From contig WFOJ01000005.1 of the NCBI GenBank assembly GCA_015488125.1, positions 1-20,727 of the forward strand: a stretch of DNA of 20,727 bases, in the 5' to 3' direction. The stretch's first letter is position 1; every line of letters begins with the position of its first letter. Below are positions 7,343 through 15,595 of the stretch, in pieces. A program made the translations under genes and the position numbers. The DNA comes from Mariprofundaceae bacterium. GTDB taxonomy: Bacteria > Pseudomonadota > Zetaproteobacteria > Mariprofundales > Mariprofundaceae. The notes below the pieces were generated by a model. It was not told the origin of the DNA and ran no database searches. It worked only from the letters and a program-made list of their open reading frames with translations.

Positions 7343-9000
7343 TGACAGATATTAATTTGCGCTGTTTTCCCTTTGGTGGCGTTGGAGAATTTGGCAAAAA
7401 CCTGATGGTGTATGCCTGGGGTGATGATGCTGTGATGGTCGATTGCGGCATGGGCTTTCCTGCGCCGGGTCAGCATGGTGTGGATATCGTCATTCCTGAC
7501 CTTAGCGCGCTTGAAGCCATGGGGCTGAAGCTGCATGCGCTGCTGTTGACGCATGGTCATGAAGATCATATCGGCGCTGTGCCATTCATTTTGCCCATGC
7601 TTGGCGAGATTCCGGTCTATGGTACGCCAGTCACCCTGGCGCTGGTGCAAGCCAAACTGGATGAACATCACCATAAAGGCGATCTTCGGCCATTTGATTG
7701 TGAAGGTGAAATCACCGCCGGGCCATTCCGCGTCGAGGCGATTCCCGTTACCCATTCGATTATGGATGCGGTGTCGCTGGCCATACACACACCTGCCGGC
7801 GCCATTGTGCACACCGGTGATTTTCGCTTTGATCCTTCACCTGTTGATGGCCGGGCCACGCCCCTGCACCGCTTTTCCCGACTTGGCGACAAGGGCGTGT
7901 TGTTGCTGGCGTCGGATTCGACCAATGCCACGCGCGGTGGAAGCTGTCCTTCTGAACGCTCTGTGGCACCGGCTTTGCGGCAAGCGATCGCTGGTTGCAC
8001 CGGCAAGGTCATCGTCACGACGTTTGCCTCCAATATGTTCCGCATTCAGCAGATCATTGATGCAGCCGTTGCCAATGGTCGCAGTGTGGCGTTGGCGGGT
8101 CGCAGCCTGGAAAAAAATGTAGCCATTACGCGCGATCTGGATCGGCTTCAGGTGCCTGCCGGTGCCCTGATTGATATCAAACAGATTGATGCCCTTGCCG
8201 ATGAGCAATTGCTGATTGTGGCCACCGGCTCACAGGGCGAATGGCGCGCTGCATTGGCTCGTATTGCCCAGAATCGTTATCCGAAGCTGCGTCTGAATGC
8301 CGGTGATCTGGTCATCTTTTCCTCCTCGGCCATCCCTGGCAATGAACGGGTGATTGCCGGTTTGTTCAATCATATTTATCGCCGTGGCGCACGCATTCTT
8401 CATGCCGGACAGGCGGCGCTTCACGTTTCCGGCCATGCTCAGGCCCATGAGCTGAAGATGATGATGCAATTAACCCGCCCGCGTTATTTTTACCCTGTTC
8501 ATGGTGAATATCGCAACCTCGTCGAGCACCAGCAACTGGCTGTTGCTGCTGGCATTCCTTTTGAAAACACGGTACTGGCAGAAAACGGTCAGAGCGTGGT
8601 GATTGATCACAAGGGTATCCGCAGGGGCGAGGAATTTCACGCCGGCGCAGTGTTTGTGGATAGCGGCAGTCGTGAAGAGCTGGATGACCTGGTCTTGCGC
8701 GATCGCCGGGTGCTGGCGGAAGACGGCCTGATTTCAGTAACAGTGGTGCTTAGTCGCCATGAAGGCCAGTTACTGATGTCACCTGATCTGGTGGCCCGGG
8801 GGGTGATGCATGAAGACCTGCACGATGATGTGCTGGATCGAGCTTCGGAAGAATTGGCTGCGCATATTGGCAAGCTGGATAAGGAATTGCTGGGCGACCT
8901 TGATCAGGCTGAAGAAGAAATTCGCATCTGGCTGCGACGTTGGTGTAAGCGTCACCTGAAGCGTCGGCCCATGGTATTACCGACTGTCGTTGAAGTATGA
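7342..9000 (+). CDS. rnj: Ribonuclease J
   Basis: RNase J is a metallo-beta-lactamase/beta-CASP enzyme with 5'-3' exo- and endoribonuclease activity in mRNA decay and RNA maturation. The 552-residue product has LRCFPFGGVGEFGKN at the N-terminus and the zinc motif THGHEDH (H71, H73, D75, H76). Further metal-ligand regions are PVTHSI and HTGDFRFDPSP. The beta-CASP part includes ASDSTNA and TTFASNMFRIQQ, followed by SGHAQAHELKMMM and FYPVHGEYRNL. The length is typical of bacterial RNase J. The ATG at 7342 overlaps the pyrE stop by one base. An earlier in-frame ATG (7282) lies inside pyrE and is unlikely. RNase J is usual in Firmicutes and alphaproteobacteria but not in Escherichia-type gammas, so it bears on taxonomy. 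Family call is strong; substrate range is not visible. Confidence 0.95.
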   Translation: MTDINLRCFPFGGVGEFGKNLMVYAWGDDAVMVDCGMGFPAPGQHGVDIVIPDLSALEAMGLKLHALLLTHGHEDHIGAVPFILPMLGEIPVYGTPVTLALVQAKLDEHHHKGDLRPFDCEGEITAGPFRVEAIPVTHSIMDAVSLAIHTPAGAIVHTGDFRFDPSPVDGRATPLHRFSRLGDKGVLLLASDSTNATRGGSCPSERSVAPALRQAIAGCTGKVIVTTFASNMFRIQQIIDAAVANGRSVALAGRSLEKNVAITRDLDRLQVPAGALIDIKQIDALADEQLLIVATGSQGEWRAALARIAQNRYPKLRLNAGDLVIFSSSAIPGNERVIAGLFNHIYRRGARILHAGQAALHVSGHAQAHELKMMMQLTRPRYFYPVHGEYRNLVEHQQLAVAAGIPFENTVLAENGQSVVIDHKGIRRGEEFHAGAVFVDSGSREELDDLVLRDRRVLAEDGLISVTVVLSRHEGQLLMSPDLVARGVMHEDLHDDVLDRASEELAAHIGKLDKELLGDLDQAEEEIRIWLRRWCKRHLKRRPMVLPTVVEV

Positions 9001-9010
9001 GTTGGTGATC

Positions 9011-11584
9011 ATGCGCGATGCCTTTGCCGTGCTGTTGCTGGCGCTGACCTGCTTGCTGGCGCTGGCGCTTTATAGCTATACCCCGGCGGATCCATCGTTT
9101 AATCATGCTGTGGATCATGCCACGGAAAACGTCTTTGGTGTGGTGGGTGCCTGGCTGGCGGATTTCTTGCTGCAACTCTTTGGCTATGGCGCTCTGGTAT
9201 TGCTGCTGATGTTATCGTTGTGGACGTGGCGCATGATGCGCAAACAGACACTGATCACAGGAGGCTGGCGCGGCTGGTTCTGGTTGCCCATGTTGATTGC
9301 CGCCAGTGGCCTGACGCAGCTATTGATGCAGCAGGGGCTTTTTGGCCTGGACGAACTGCCAGCAGGTTATGGCGGCGCTGTGGGAAGCATCATCGTTGAA
9401 GACCTTCGTCTTCCGCTTGGCACCTGGGGACTGGCCATCCTGCTGGCGGCCCTGGTGATCAGTTGCGGGCTTGTAGCGGCGAATATTTCGCTGCCAGCCA
9501 CGGCGGCACGGCTACTGCGGACAGTAAGGAAGCTGTGGGCATTGGTGGCCAGATGCAGGGAATATGCACAACAGCGCATGCAACGGCGACGTGAACATAT
9601 TGAAAACCGTGCCCGGCAGCGCAAGGAACGGGCGGGACATATCCAGTCAGTGCTGGATCAGTCGCAGGAAATCAAACTGGAGTCATTGCTTGTCAGCCAA
9701 CCGGCAGCGGAGAAAGCAGAAGAAGCCATGGCAGCGAGCGCGGCACGGCCAGAAAAAAGCATTGAACCTGTGATGATCGACAAAATCCTTGATGAAGTCG
9801 CCAAACAACTGCCCAAAACCCAAAAAGCGACAGGCAAAACACCACCAACAAGCGCAGAAGATGCACCGGCGCTGGCCGCAGAGCTGGCCAGTATGGGGCT
9901 GGATGATATTCCGGATGTTGTGCCTGACGATAAGGAGACAGTACCTGAAACAGTGCCTGCCGAAACCCTGCCGGAAGGTGAGGCATCGTTGACGCTGACG
10001 ACGCTGGAGTTGCCTGAAGAGGTTGTACCAACGTCCCCGCATGCTGATGCTGATCAGCCTGCCGCTGATCACTCTGCCGATACTGATCAACCCACAAAAA
10101 AGGCGAAATCAAACAAGCGCAAACAATCTAGGCGACAGCAAAAAGCTCACAGGAAAACAACACCCGCTCCCTTCAGCCTACCCCCCATGACGTTGTTTCA
10201 CCCGGCTGACGAAGCGCAGGAGGAATACACGCAGGAAGAGCTGGCAGCCATGGCCACATTACTGGAAGAGAAACTGCGTGATTACAAGGTGGAGGGCGTG
10301 GTGCAATGCGTTAAACCCGGGCCGGTGGTCACGCAGTTTGAGTATCAGCCTGCGCCGGGCACCAAGGTGTCCCGCATTGTTGGTTTGCAGGACGATTTAG
10401 CACGCAGCATGGCTGCGATCAGCGTGCGTGTGGCAGGCAATATTCCCGGCAAGAATGTGATTGGTATTGAGCTGCCTAATAAAAAACGGCAAATCGTCAG
10501 TCTGCATCAAGTGCTCAACAGCGATGCCTTCCAGGTGGATGACAAATTATTACCCATGGCGCTGGGTGTGGATATTGCCGGTCGCCCGGTGGTGACCGAT
10601 CTGGCCAGTATGCCGCATTTGCTGGTGGCAGGTACCACAGGCTCGGGTAAATCCGTGTCGATCAATACCATGATCTGTTCCATGCTGATGAAGCACACGC
10701 CGGATACCTTGCGTATGATCATGGTGGATCCCAAAATGCTGGAATTATCCATGTATAACGATATTCCGCATTTGCTGGTACCTGTGGTCACCAATCCGAA
10801 AAAGGCGGCGCGAGCACTGGACTGGGCGGTTTTTGAAATGGAGCGGCGCTATCAGCTGATGTCGGATGCCAAGGTGCGCAATCTGAATGGCTATAATCAG
10901 CTGGCCATGGAAAAAGCAGAAATGAATCGCCTACCCATGATTGTGATTGTCATTGACGAACTGGCTGATTTGATGATGGTAGCGGGCAAGGATGTGGAAC
11001 AATCCATTTGCCGTCTGGCGCAAAAGGCGCGAGCGGCTGGATTGCATCTGATCCTGGCAACCCAGCGTCCCAGTGTGGATGTGATTACCGGGCTGATCAA
11101 GGCCAATTTACCCAGTCGTCTGGCCTTTCGCGTCTCATCACGCGTCGATGCACGCACCATTCTTGACCAGATGGGGGCGGAACAATTACTGGGTCAGGGC
11201 GATGCCTTACTGATGACCGGCGGCTGCAATATGTCTCGTGTGCATGGCGCTTTTGTCTCGGATGCTGAGGTGCAGGCATTAACCGATTATTTGCGCAGCC
11301 AGGGTACGCCGGATTATCATGAAGAAGTCTTTGAAGCCCCCAAAGGCGACGGCGCTAACGCGGATGCCGACGAACACAGGGATGAGAAGTTTGATGAGGC
11401 AGTGGCGCTGGTGGTTGAGAAGGGACAGTGTTCGGTGTCGATGATTCAACGGCATATGCGCATTGGTTATAACCGTGCCGGGCGCATTGTCGATATGATG
11501 GAGCGGGAAGGGATCGTCTCCGCACCAGGTACCGGGGGCATGCGTCAGGTGTTGGCGCGCAGTTTGAAGGGAGAGGATGAATGA
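9011..11584 (+). CDS. ftsK: DNA translocase FtsK
   Basis: FtsK anchors at the division septum and pumps chromosomal DNA toward dif for XerCD dimer resolution. The product is about 857 residues from the ATG at 9011. Four hydrophobic segments fall within the first 160 residues, followed by a charged, Ala/Pro/Glu/Lys-rich linker (about 185-400). The alpha/beta motor has Walker A AGTTGSGKS (near 541-548) and Walker B IVIVIDELADL (DE near 649), then ATQRPSVDVITG. The C-terminal winged-helix gamma domain (last 60 residues, FDEAVALVVEKGQCSVSMIQ onward) reads KOPS sites. Start choice is uncertain: in-frame TTG at 8990 and 9002 are possible, the first overlapping rnj. No strong ribosome site is seen. 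It overlaps lolA as ATGA, reproducing the ftsK-lolA-rarA order known from gammaproteobacteria. Confidence 0.96.
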   Translation: MRDAFAVLLLALTCLLALALYSYTPADPSFNHAVDHATENVFGVVGAWLADFLLQLFGYGALVLLLMLSLWTWRMMRKQTLITGGWRGWFWLPMLIAASGLTQLLMQQGLFGLDELPAGYGGAVGSIIVEDLRLPLGTWGLAILLAALVISCGLVAANISLPATAARLLRTVRKLWALVARCREYAQQRMQRRREHIENRARQRKERAGHIQSVLDQSQEIKLESLLVSQPAAEKAEEAMAASAARPEKSIEPVMIDKILDEVAKQLPKTQKATGKTPPTSAEDAPALAAELASMGLDDIPDVVPDDKETVPETVPAETLPEGEASLTLTTLELPEEVVPTSPHADADQPAADHSADTDQPTKKAKSNKRKQSRRQQKAHRKTTPAPFSLPPMTLFHPADEAQEEYTQEELAAMATLLEEKLRDYKVEGVVQCVKPGPVVTQFEYQPAPGTKVSRIVGLQDDLARSMAAISVRVAGNIPGKNVIGIELPNKKRQIVSLHQVLNSDAFQVDDKLLPMALGVDIAGRPVVTDLASMPHLLVAGTTGSGKSVSINTMICSMLMKHTPDTLRMIMVDPKMLELSMYNDIPHLLVPVVTNPKKAARALDWAVFEMERRYQLMSDAKVRNLNGYNQLAMEKAEMNRLPMIVIVIDELADLMMVAGKDVEQSICRLAQKARAAGLHLILATQRPSVDVITGLIKANLPSRLAFRVSSRVDARTILDQMGAEQLLGQGDALLMTGGCNMSRVHGAFVSDAEVQALTDYLRSQGTPDYHEEVFEAPKGDGANADADEHRDEKFDEAVALVVEKGQCSVSMIQRHMRIGYNRAGRIVDMMEREGIVSAPGTGGMRQVLARSLKGEDE

Positions 11585-12216
11585 AATGCATACGGGCATT
11601 GCAAGTGGCTGCGTGGTTGTGCTGCTTCATGCCGCTGATGGCATGGGCAGAATTGCCTGAAGGCTTGCAGCAGGGGCTGGAGCAACTGGCCAGCACGGAT
11701 GGTTTTCGCTGTAATTTTCGCCAGAAACTGACGTTTCAGGAAGGCGATGAACAGGTGTTTGAAGGCACCCTGACGGTGGCCAGGCCGGGCAGGTTTCGCT
11801 GGGAGTACCTAAAACCCTATAAACAGCTATACATCAGCAATGGCGATGGCATCTGGCTGTACGAACCTGATTTAATGCAGGCACAGTGGCTTTCCGGACT
11901 GGATACGGTCGATCCGGTGGTGATGCGCCTGCTCAACGGCAATGTGAAGGCTGAAGAAATTACCTTGTTGGGCACGCCAGGTGAGAAGTTCACCTACCAT
12001 ATCCGCATTGGCAATGGTCAGGATATTTGGCTACATTTATCCGACGGCATGCCCGCCTGGATCGAAAGTCGTGATGCACTGGGCAACCGGAACCGCATGA
12101 CGCTGACCCATATCATGAAATCCACACCGGATGAATCGCTGTTTCACTTTGATGTACCGCAGGGTGTGGATGTCATCAATACCGCCGTATCTGCGGCAGG
12201 AGGTTTGAATGAATAA
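11581..12216 (+). CDS. lolA: Outer-membrane lipoprotein carrier protein LolA
   Basis: LolA is the periplasmic chaperone that takes lipoproteins from the LolCDE transporter and delivers them to LolB at the outer membrane. The 211-residue precursor has a signal peptide with a hydrophobic core and a likely cut after residue 23 (MAWA|ELPEG). The mature part shows LolA landmarks: FRCNFRQKLTF, GTLTVARPGRFRWEYLKPYKQ, SNGDGIWLYEPDLMQAQ, and a C-terminal FHFDVPQGVDVI. The ATG overlaps the ftsK stop as ATGA, and the 3' end overlaps the next gene by 8 nt (ATGAATAA). Its substrates would include Pal, encoded 3 kb downstream. Identification rests on motif pattern plus the conserved neighbourhood. Confidence 0.93.
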   Translation: MKCIRALQVAAWLCCFMPLMAWAELPEGLQQGLEQLASTDGFRCNFRQKLTFQEGDEQVFEGTLTVARPGRFRWEYLKPYKQLYISNGDGIWLYEPDLMQAQWLSGLDTVDPVVMRLLNGNVKAEEITLLGTPGEKFTYHIRIGNGQDIWLHLSDGMPAWIESRDALGNRNRMTLTHIMKSTPDESLFHFDVPQGVDVINTAVSAAGGLNE

Positions 12217-13327
12217 GCGTGCATGGCGCAGTCTTTGGCTGGGCCTGGGAATGCTGGGAGCAGGCCCGGCATGGGCGGCTGGCTTTGCCAATGAGGATTT
12301 GTCGATTTCCGGCGTCGGCCTGGCCAATGCCGTGATCGCCGGGGTTTATGATGCCTCAGCCGCGTCCTATAACCCATCGGCGATTGGCTGGACGGAAGGC
12401 TTGCAGTTGCAGGTCAGTTCCAATGGCCGTTTTCGTAATAATTCGGTAAAAGTTCCCGGTGGCGTATTGCCGAACCTTGCCGATGCACCTGATGCCGTGT
12501 CAACGCAATTGACGTGGATGCCGCACAGCAGCAATTTCGGCCTCGGTGTATCGCTGACCACGCCGTTTTATAATGTCACCTCATGGTCAACAGCCATGCC
12601 CACTGTACCGAATCACTGGCTTCAGGTGCGAAGGGCAACGCTGGATTTGGTTTATGTCGTCTCTTCAACCTTTGCTGTTGCCCACGGTGTGGATTATTAC
12701 TACGCCAAAACGCTGACGGAACTGGGAGCTGCCAGCTTTGCCGGTAAGGATAAATCGTCATTTGGCGGTCATGTCAGCTTTAGCTGGAAGTTCATGCCGC
12801 AATGGCAGATGGGCATGATGCTGCGCAAGGCGCCACGGCTGGATTTGAAAGATCAGGGCAACAGCCAGCGCATTGAACTGCCGGATCAGATCGGCCTGGG
12901 CATCTCGCATGACATCGCCGATGCGCTGCGCTGGGAGATGGATGCCGAATGGAGTCGCTGGTCATCACTGAAAGATGCCAGCGTTAAAAACGCCAGTGGC
13001 GCGGTGGTCATCGCTGCTCCTGTTTCGCTGCGCGACAGTATCGCGGTGCGTACCGGCGTAAGCTGGCTGTGGCGGCGTGACAGTGCGTTGCGTTTTGGTT
13101 ACGCCTACGATCAGGGCGCCAACAAACGCAGTGCCTTTCAGCCCATGTTGTCCGATCAGTCAGGCCACCGCCTGAGTATCGGCATGGGTGGCGAGATGTT
13201 TGATATGTATATCGACCTTGCCTATTCCTACACCTTTTTTGCGAATCAAACCGTCACAGGCAGCTATGCCGGTAAATACCGCGACCGTCGCCAGACGCTT
13301 GGCGTGGCGCTGAGCAAAACCTTCTGA
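12209..13327 (+). CDS. OmpP1/FadL/TodX-family outer-membrane porin
   Basis: This is a predicted beta-barrel channel of the FadL family, which carries long-chain fatty acids or other hydrophobic compounds across the outer membrane. The 372-residue precursor has a signal peptide (likely cut at AWA|AGF, residues 23/24). The mature N-terminus, AGFANEDLSISGVGLANAVI then DASAASYNPSAIGW, matches the family's amphipathic start and Asn-Pro-Ala-like hatch motif. Alternating aromatic strands follow, and the protein ends in LGVALSKTF with a terminal Phe, the outer-membrane insertion signal. It is shorter than E. coli FadL. It overlaps lolA by 8 nt and sits between lolA and rarA, where E. coli has no porin. 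The substrate cannot be told from sequence. Confidence 0.85.
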   Translation: MNKRAWRSLWLGLGMLGAGPAWAAGFANEDLSISGVGLANAVIAGVYDASAASYNPSAIGWTEGLQLQVSSNGRFRNNSVKVPGGVLPNLADAPDAVSTQLTWMPHSSNFGLGVSLTTPFYNVTSWSTAMPTVPNHWLQVRRATLDLVYVVSSTFAVAHGVDYYYAKTLTELGAASFAGKDKSSFGGHVSFSWKFMPQWQMGMMLRKAPRLDLKDQGNSQRIELPDQIGLGISHDIADALRWEMDAEWSRWSSLKDASVKNASGAVVIAAPVSLRDSIAVRTGVSWLWRRDSALRFGYAYDQGANKRSAFQPMLSDQSGHRLSIGMGGEMFDMYIDLAYSYTFFANQTVTGSYAGKYRDRRQTLGVALSKTF

Positions 13328-13331
13328 TTGT

Positions 13332-14600
13332 ATGACAGTGGAAACGACCAGTCATGTGCCGCTGGCACATCGCCTGCGGCCACAGCAACTGGACGATATT
13401 GAAGGTCATGAGCATTTGCTGGCTGCTGATGGCTGGTTGCGCCATATGCTGGAAGAAGGCAAGGCGGCCTGTTGTATTTTCTGGGGCCCACCGGGCGTTG
13501 GCAAGACGACGCTGGCACATATGATGGCGCGTCGCGCTGGGCTGCCGATGACCTGTTTGTCAGCCGTCTCGGCAGGCAAGCGCGAAGTACAGAAGCTGAT
13601 TGATACAGCCAGGGAAGAGCAGCGCTGTCATATTCTGTTTCTCGACGAAATTCACCGCTTTAACAAGGCGCAGCAGGATGTGCTGCTGCCCTCGCTGGAA
13701 GAAGGCAGTCTGCTGCTGATCGGTGCAACCACCGAGAATCCGTCGTTTTCGATCAACAACGCCTTGCTGTCGCGCTGCCGGGTGATTGTGCTGGAACCTT
13801 TGCCCTCAGCGGCAGTGCTGCGCATCCTGCAACGGGCGGTGCAGCACTGCGCGCCGTTGCGCATTACTGAAGAAGCTCTACAATGGCTGGCGGAGATGGC
13901 CGATGGCGATGCCCGTTATGCCCTCAATGCCTTGCAAACCCTGCTGGAAACCGATGCCGAGCGGGACTGGCAACTGGCTGATGTGCAGCAGCAATGGTCA
14001 CGCAAACAGGCTGCGCATGATCGGCAGGGTGATTACCATTACGATCTGATTTCCGCCCTGCATAAATCGGTGCGCGATTCCGATGCCGATGCCGCCTGCT
14101 ACTGGCTGGCGCGCATGCTGGAAGCAGGTGATGAACCGCGCTATCTGGCACGGCGACTGATTCGCATGGCCAGCGAAGATGTCGGACTGGCCGACCCGAA
14201 GGCGCTGGAGATATGCATGGCAGCAGCACAAATGTTTGAAATGCTGGGTTCGCCTGAAGGCGAGCAGGGGCTGTTTGAGGCGGCTGTCTATCTGGCGCTG
14301 GCCCCCAAAAGCAATGCGCTTTACAAGGCTGAGAAGGCAGCGCGGAAACTGGCGCGTGAGACGGCCAGTCTGGGGGTTCCCCTGCATTTGCGCAATGCGC
14401 CGACACAGCTGATGAAATCGCTGGGCCATGGTCGGGATTATCAGTACGCCCATGATGCGCCGGATGCTATTGTCAACCAACACCACTTTCCCGAAGAAAT
14501 GGGCAGGCCAGCCCCCCTGTATCAGCCGGTGGAGCGCGGTTTTGAACGCACCATGAAACAACGTCTGGCATGGATTGCCGAACGTAGGAGCAGGCGGTGA
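13332..14600 (+). CDS. rarA: Replication-associated recombination protein A (RarA/MgsA)
   Basis: RarA is an AAA+ clamp-loader-like ATPase (the Mgs1/WRNIP1 family) acting at stalled replication forks. The 422-residue product starts with the conserved LAHRLRPQQLDDIEGHEHLL. It has Walker A WGPPGVGKTT (near 51-60), Walker B ILFLDEIHRFNKAQQD (D105, E106), sensor 1 LIGATTENPSF, and an arginine-finger region NNALLSRCRV. The C-terminal tetramerisation part includes ALHKSVRDSDADAACYWLARM, ASEDVGLADPKAL and MKSLGHGRDYQYAHD. The length is typical. The ATG lies 4 nt after the porin stop without a clear ribosome site, so coupling is likely. The stop overlaps crcB as GTGA. A lolA-rarA neighbourhood is also seen in enterobacteria. 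Confidence 0.96.
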   Translation: MTVETTSHVPLAHRLRPQQLDDIEGHEHLLAADGWLRHMLEEGKAACCIFWGPPGVGKTTLAHMMARRAGLPMTCLSAVSAGKREVQKLIDTAREEQRCHILFLDEIHRFNKAQQDVLLPSLEEGSLLLIGATTENPSFSINNALLSRCRVIVLEPLPSAAVLRILQRAVQHCAPLRITEEALQWLAEMADGDARYALNALQTLLETDAERDWQLADVQQQWSRKQAAHDRQGDYHYDLISALHKSVRDSDADAACYWLARMLEAGDEPRYLARRLIRMASEDVGLADPKALEICMAAAQMFEMLGSPEGEQGLFEAAVYLALAPKSNALYKAEKAARKLARETASLGVPLHLRNAPTQLMKSLGHGRDYQYAHDAPDAIVNQHHFPEEMGRPAPLYQPVERGFERTMKQRLAWIAERRSRR

Positions 14601-14974
14601 AGTGGCAGCTTCTGGCCGTGGCAACAGGTGGCGCCTGTGGCGCCATGTGTCGCTGGTTGATGGCTTCGGCGATTCAGCGCCTGAGTGGCGGCGGTTTTCC
14701 CTGGGGAACATTTGCTGTTAATGCCATTGGCAGTTTGTTGTTGGGCTTTTTGTTTATCTGGCTGATCGAACGCAGTACAGCGGGGGAGTTGTTGCGTATG
14801 GCGATCACGGTTGGCTTTCTTGGTGCTTTTACCACGTTTTCCACTTTTTCCGTTGAATCCATCCATTTGCTCGAAGAAGGAGCCTTTGGCATGGCCCTGG
14901 GCTATATTCTTGGCCAGTTACTGCTGTGTCTGACACTGGCCTGGCTGGGGGCGCAACTGGCACGCTCGTGGTAA
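14597..14974 (+). CDS. crcB: Fluoride ion channel CrcB/Fluc
   Basis: CrcB (Fluc) forms a dual-topology dimeric inner-membrane channel that exports fluoride. The 125-residue protein has four hydrophobic segments and the family motifs: ATGGACGAMCRW near the start, GTFAVNAIGSLLLGF (N42), and GFLGAFTTFSTFS (73-85), whose Phe and Thr/Ser residues line the fluoride path. The start is GTG at 14597, overlapping the rarA stop as GTGA, with AGGAG 6 nt upstream at 14586-14590. No fluoride-riboswitch-like element is evident, since the upstream DNA is rarA coding sequence; expression probably follows the operon. There is only one crcB copy here, consistent with a homodimer. Confidence 0.94.
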   Translation: MKWQLLAVATGGACGAMCRWLMASAIQRLSGGGFPWGTFAVNAIGSLLLGFLFIWLIERSTAGELLRMAITVGFLGAFTTFSTFSVESIHLLEEGAFGMALGYILGQLLLCLTLAWLGAQLARSW

Positions 14975-14989
14975 GAAGGCTGGACATCG

Positions 14990-15004
14990 ACACCAGTTTG
15001 GTGT
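14990..15004 (+). other. Short perfect hairpin between crcB and pal
   Basis: ACACCA and TGGTGT flank a 3-nt GTT loop, 15 nt after the crcB stop. A T-run (GTTTTT) follows only about 14 nt later, so this is a weak terminator candidate at best. It may mark the boundary between the pyrE-crcB block and the pal block. Confidence 0.35.
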
Positions 15005-15053
15005 TCAATTCCCGGCGTTTTTCATCAGAACGTTTTCTCTGGTGACATAAAAT

Positions 15054-15060
15054 GGGAGGA
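15054..15060 (+). promoter_or_regulatory. Strong ribosome binding site of pal
   Basis: GGGAGGA lies 6 nt before the ATG at 15067. It overlaps an upstream in-frame ATG at 15052, which it therefore cannot serve, and so fixes the Pal start at 15067. It is one of the strongest sites in the window, in keeping with Pal being an abundant protein. Confidence 0.75.
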
Positions 15061-15066
15061 ACCACA

Positions 15067-15579
15067 ATGCATAGCATGACACTCAAACGTGCCTTCGTTG
15101 CAATTGCAGTAGTGCTTGGCCTTGGGCTGAGCGGCTGTAGTACGACAAAACATGAGACAACATCTCAGCCTGCGAAACCGGCACCTGTTACCAAGCCAGC
15201 CACACCGGCGCCCGCACCACAGACTGCTGCGCCAACGTTGGCGCCCAAGCCGACATCCAATTCTGTTTACTTTGCCTATGATCGCTCGGATATTGACTCT
15301 GCGGCGACCACTGTGCTGGATGGTTATGTGAACTGGTTGAAAGATCATGGCGGTGTTTCCGTCACTGTTGAAGGCAATTGTGATGAGCGTGGCAGCCGTG
15401 AATACAATCTGGCGCTGGGTCAGGCGCGTGCCGACCGGGTGAAAGACTATCTGGTCAGCCATGGTGTAGCAGCGTCGCGTATCGACACGGTGTCATTTGG
15501 CGAAGAACGCCCTGCCTGCACCGAATCCGGCGAAACCTGCTGGGCTCAGAACCGGCGTGCGGACATCGTCGCCCGCTGA
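15067..15579 (+). CDS. pal: Peptidoglycan-associated lipoprotein Pal
   Basis: Pal is an outer-membrane lipoprotein that binds peptidoglycan and, with TolQRAB, drives outer-membrane constriction at division. The 170-residue precursor has a lipoprotein signal with lipobox LSGC (C24). A proline/alanine-rich tether (about residues 36-62) follows. The OmpA-like domain begins at VYFAYDRSDID and contains VEGNCDERGSREYNLALGQA, the diaminopimelate-binding core, and the end NRRADIV. Two cysteines (PACTESGETCW) near the C-terminus could form a disulfide. The start is set by the GGGAGGA ribosome site. cpoB follows directly, then queE and queC. No tolB is adjacent upstream (crcB is there), so the tol genes must be elsewhere. 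Confidence 0.95.
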   Translation: MHSMTLKRAFVAIAVVLGLGLSGCSTTKHETTSQPAKPAPVTKPATPAPAPQTAAPTLAPKPTSNSVYFAYDRSDIDSAATTVLDGYVNWLKDHGGVSVTVEGNCDERGSREYNLALGQARADRVKDYLVSHGVAASRIDTVSFGEERPACTESGETCWAQNRRADIVAR

Positions 15580-15595
15580 TCTTCCGTCTTCGGGA

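Noticed and set aside
7267..7812. Minus-strand frame of 181 codons across pyrE and rnj
   Set aside because: It lies opposite conserved catalytic regions of PyrE and RNase J and its product has no domain character.
14500..14600. Fluoride riboswitch upstream of crcB
   Set aside because: The upstream DNA is conserved rarA coding sequence and I see no convincing match to the crcB-motif consensus.
13998..14711. Minus-strand frame of 237 codons over rarA and crcB
   Set aside because: It is an antisense shadow of two clearly identified genes, with no recognisable domain.
14990..15004. Intrinsic terminator after crcB
   Set aside because: The stem is only 6 bp and the T-run is too far downstream, so it is listed as a hairpin only.
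15497..15595. Extended cpoB start inside pal
   Set aside because: It would place 33 residues before the signal peptide, which is incompatible with export.
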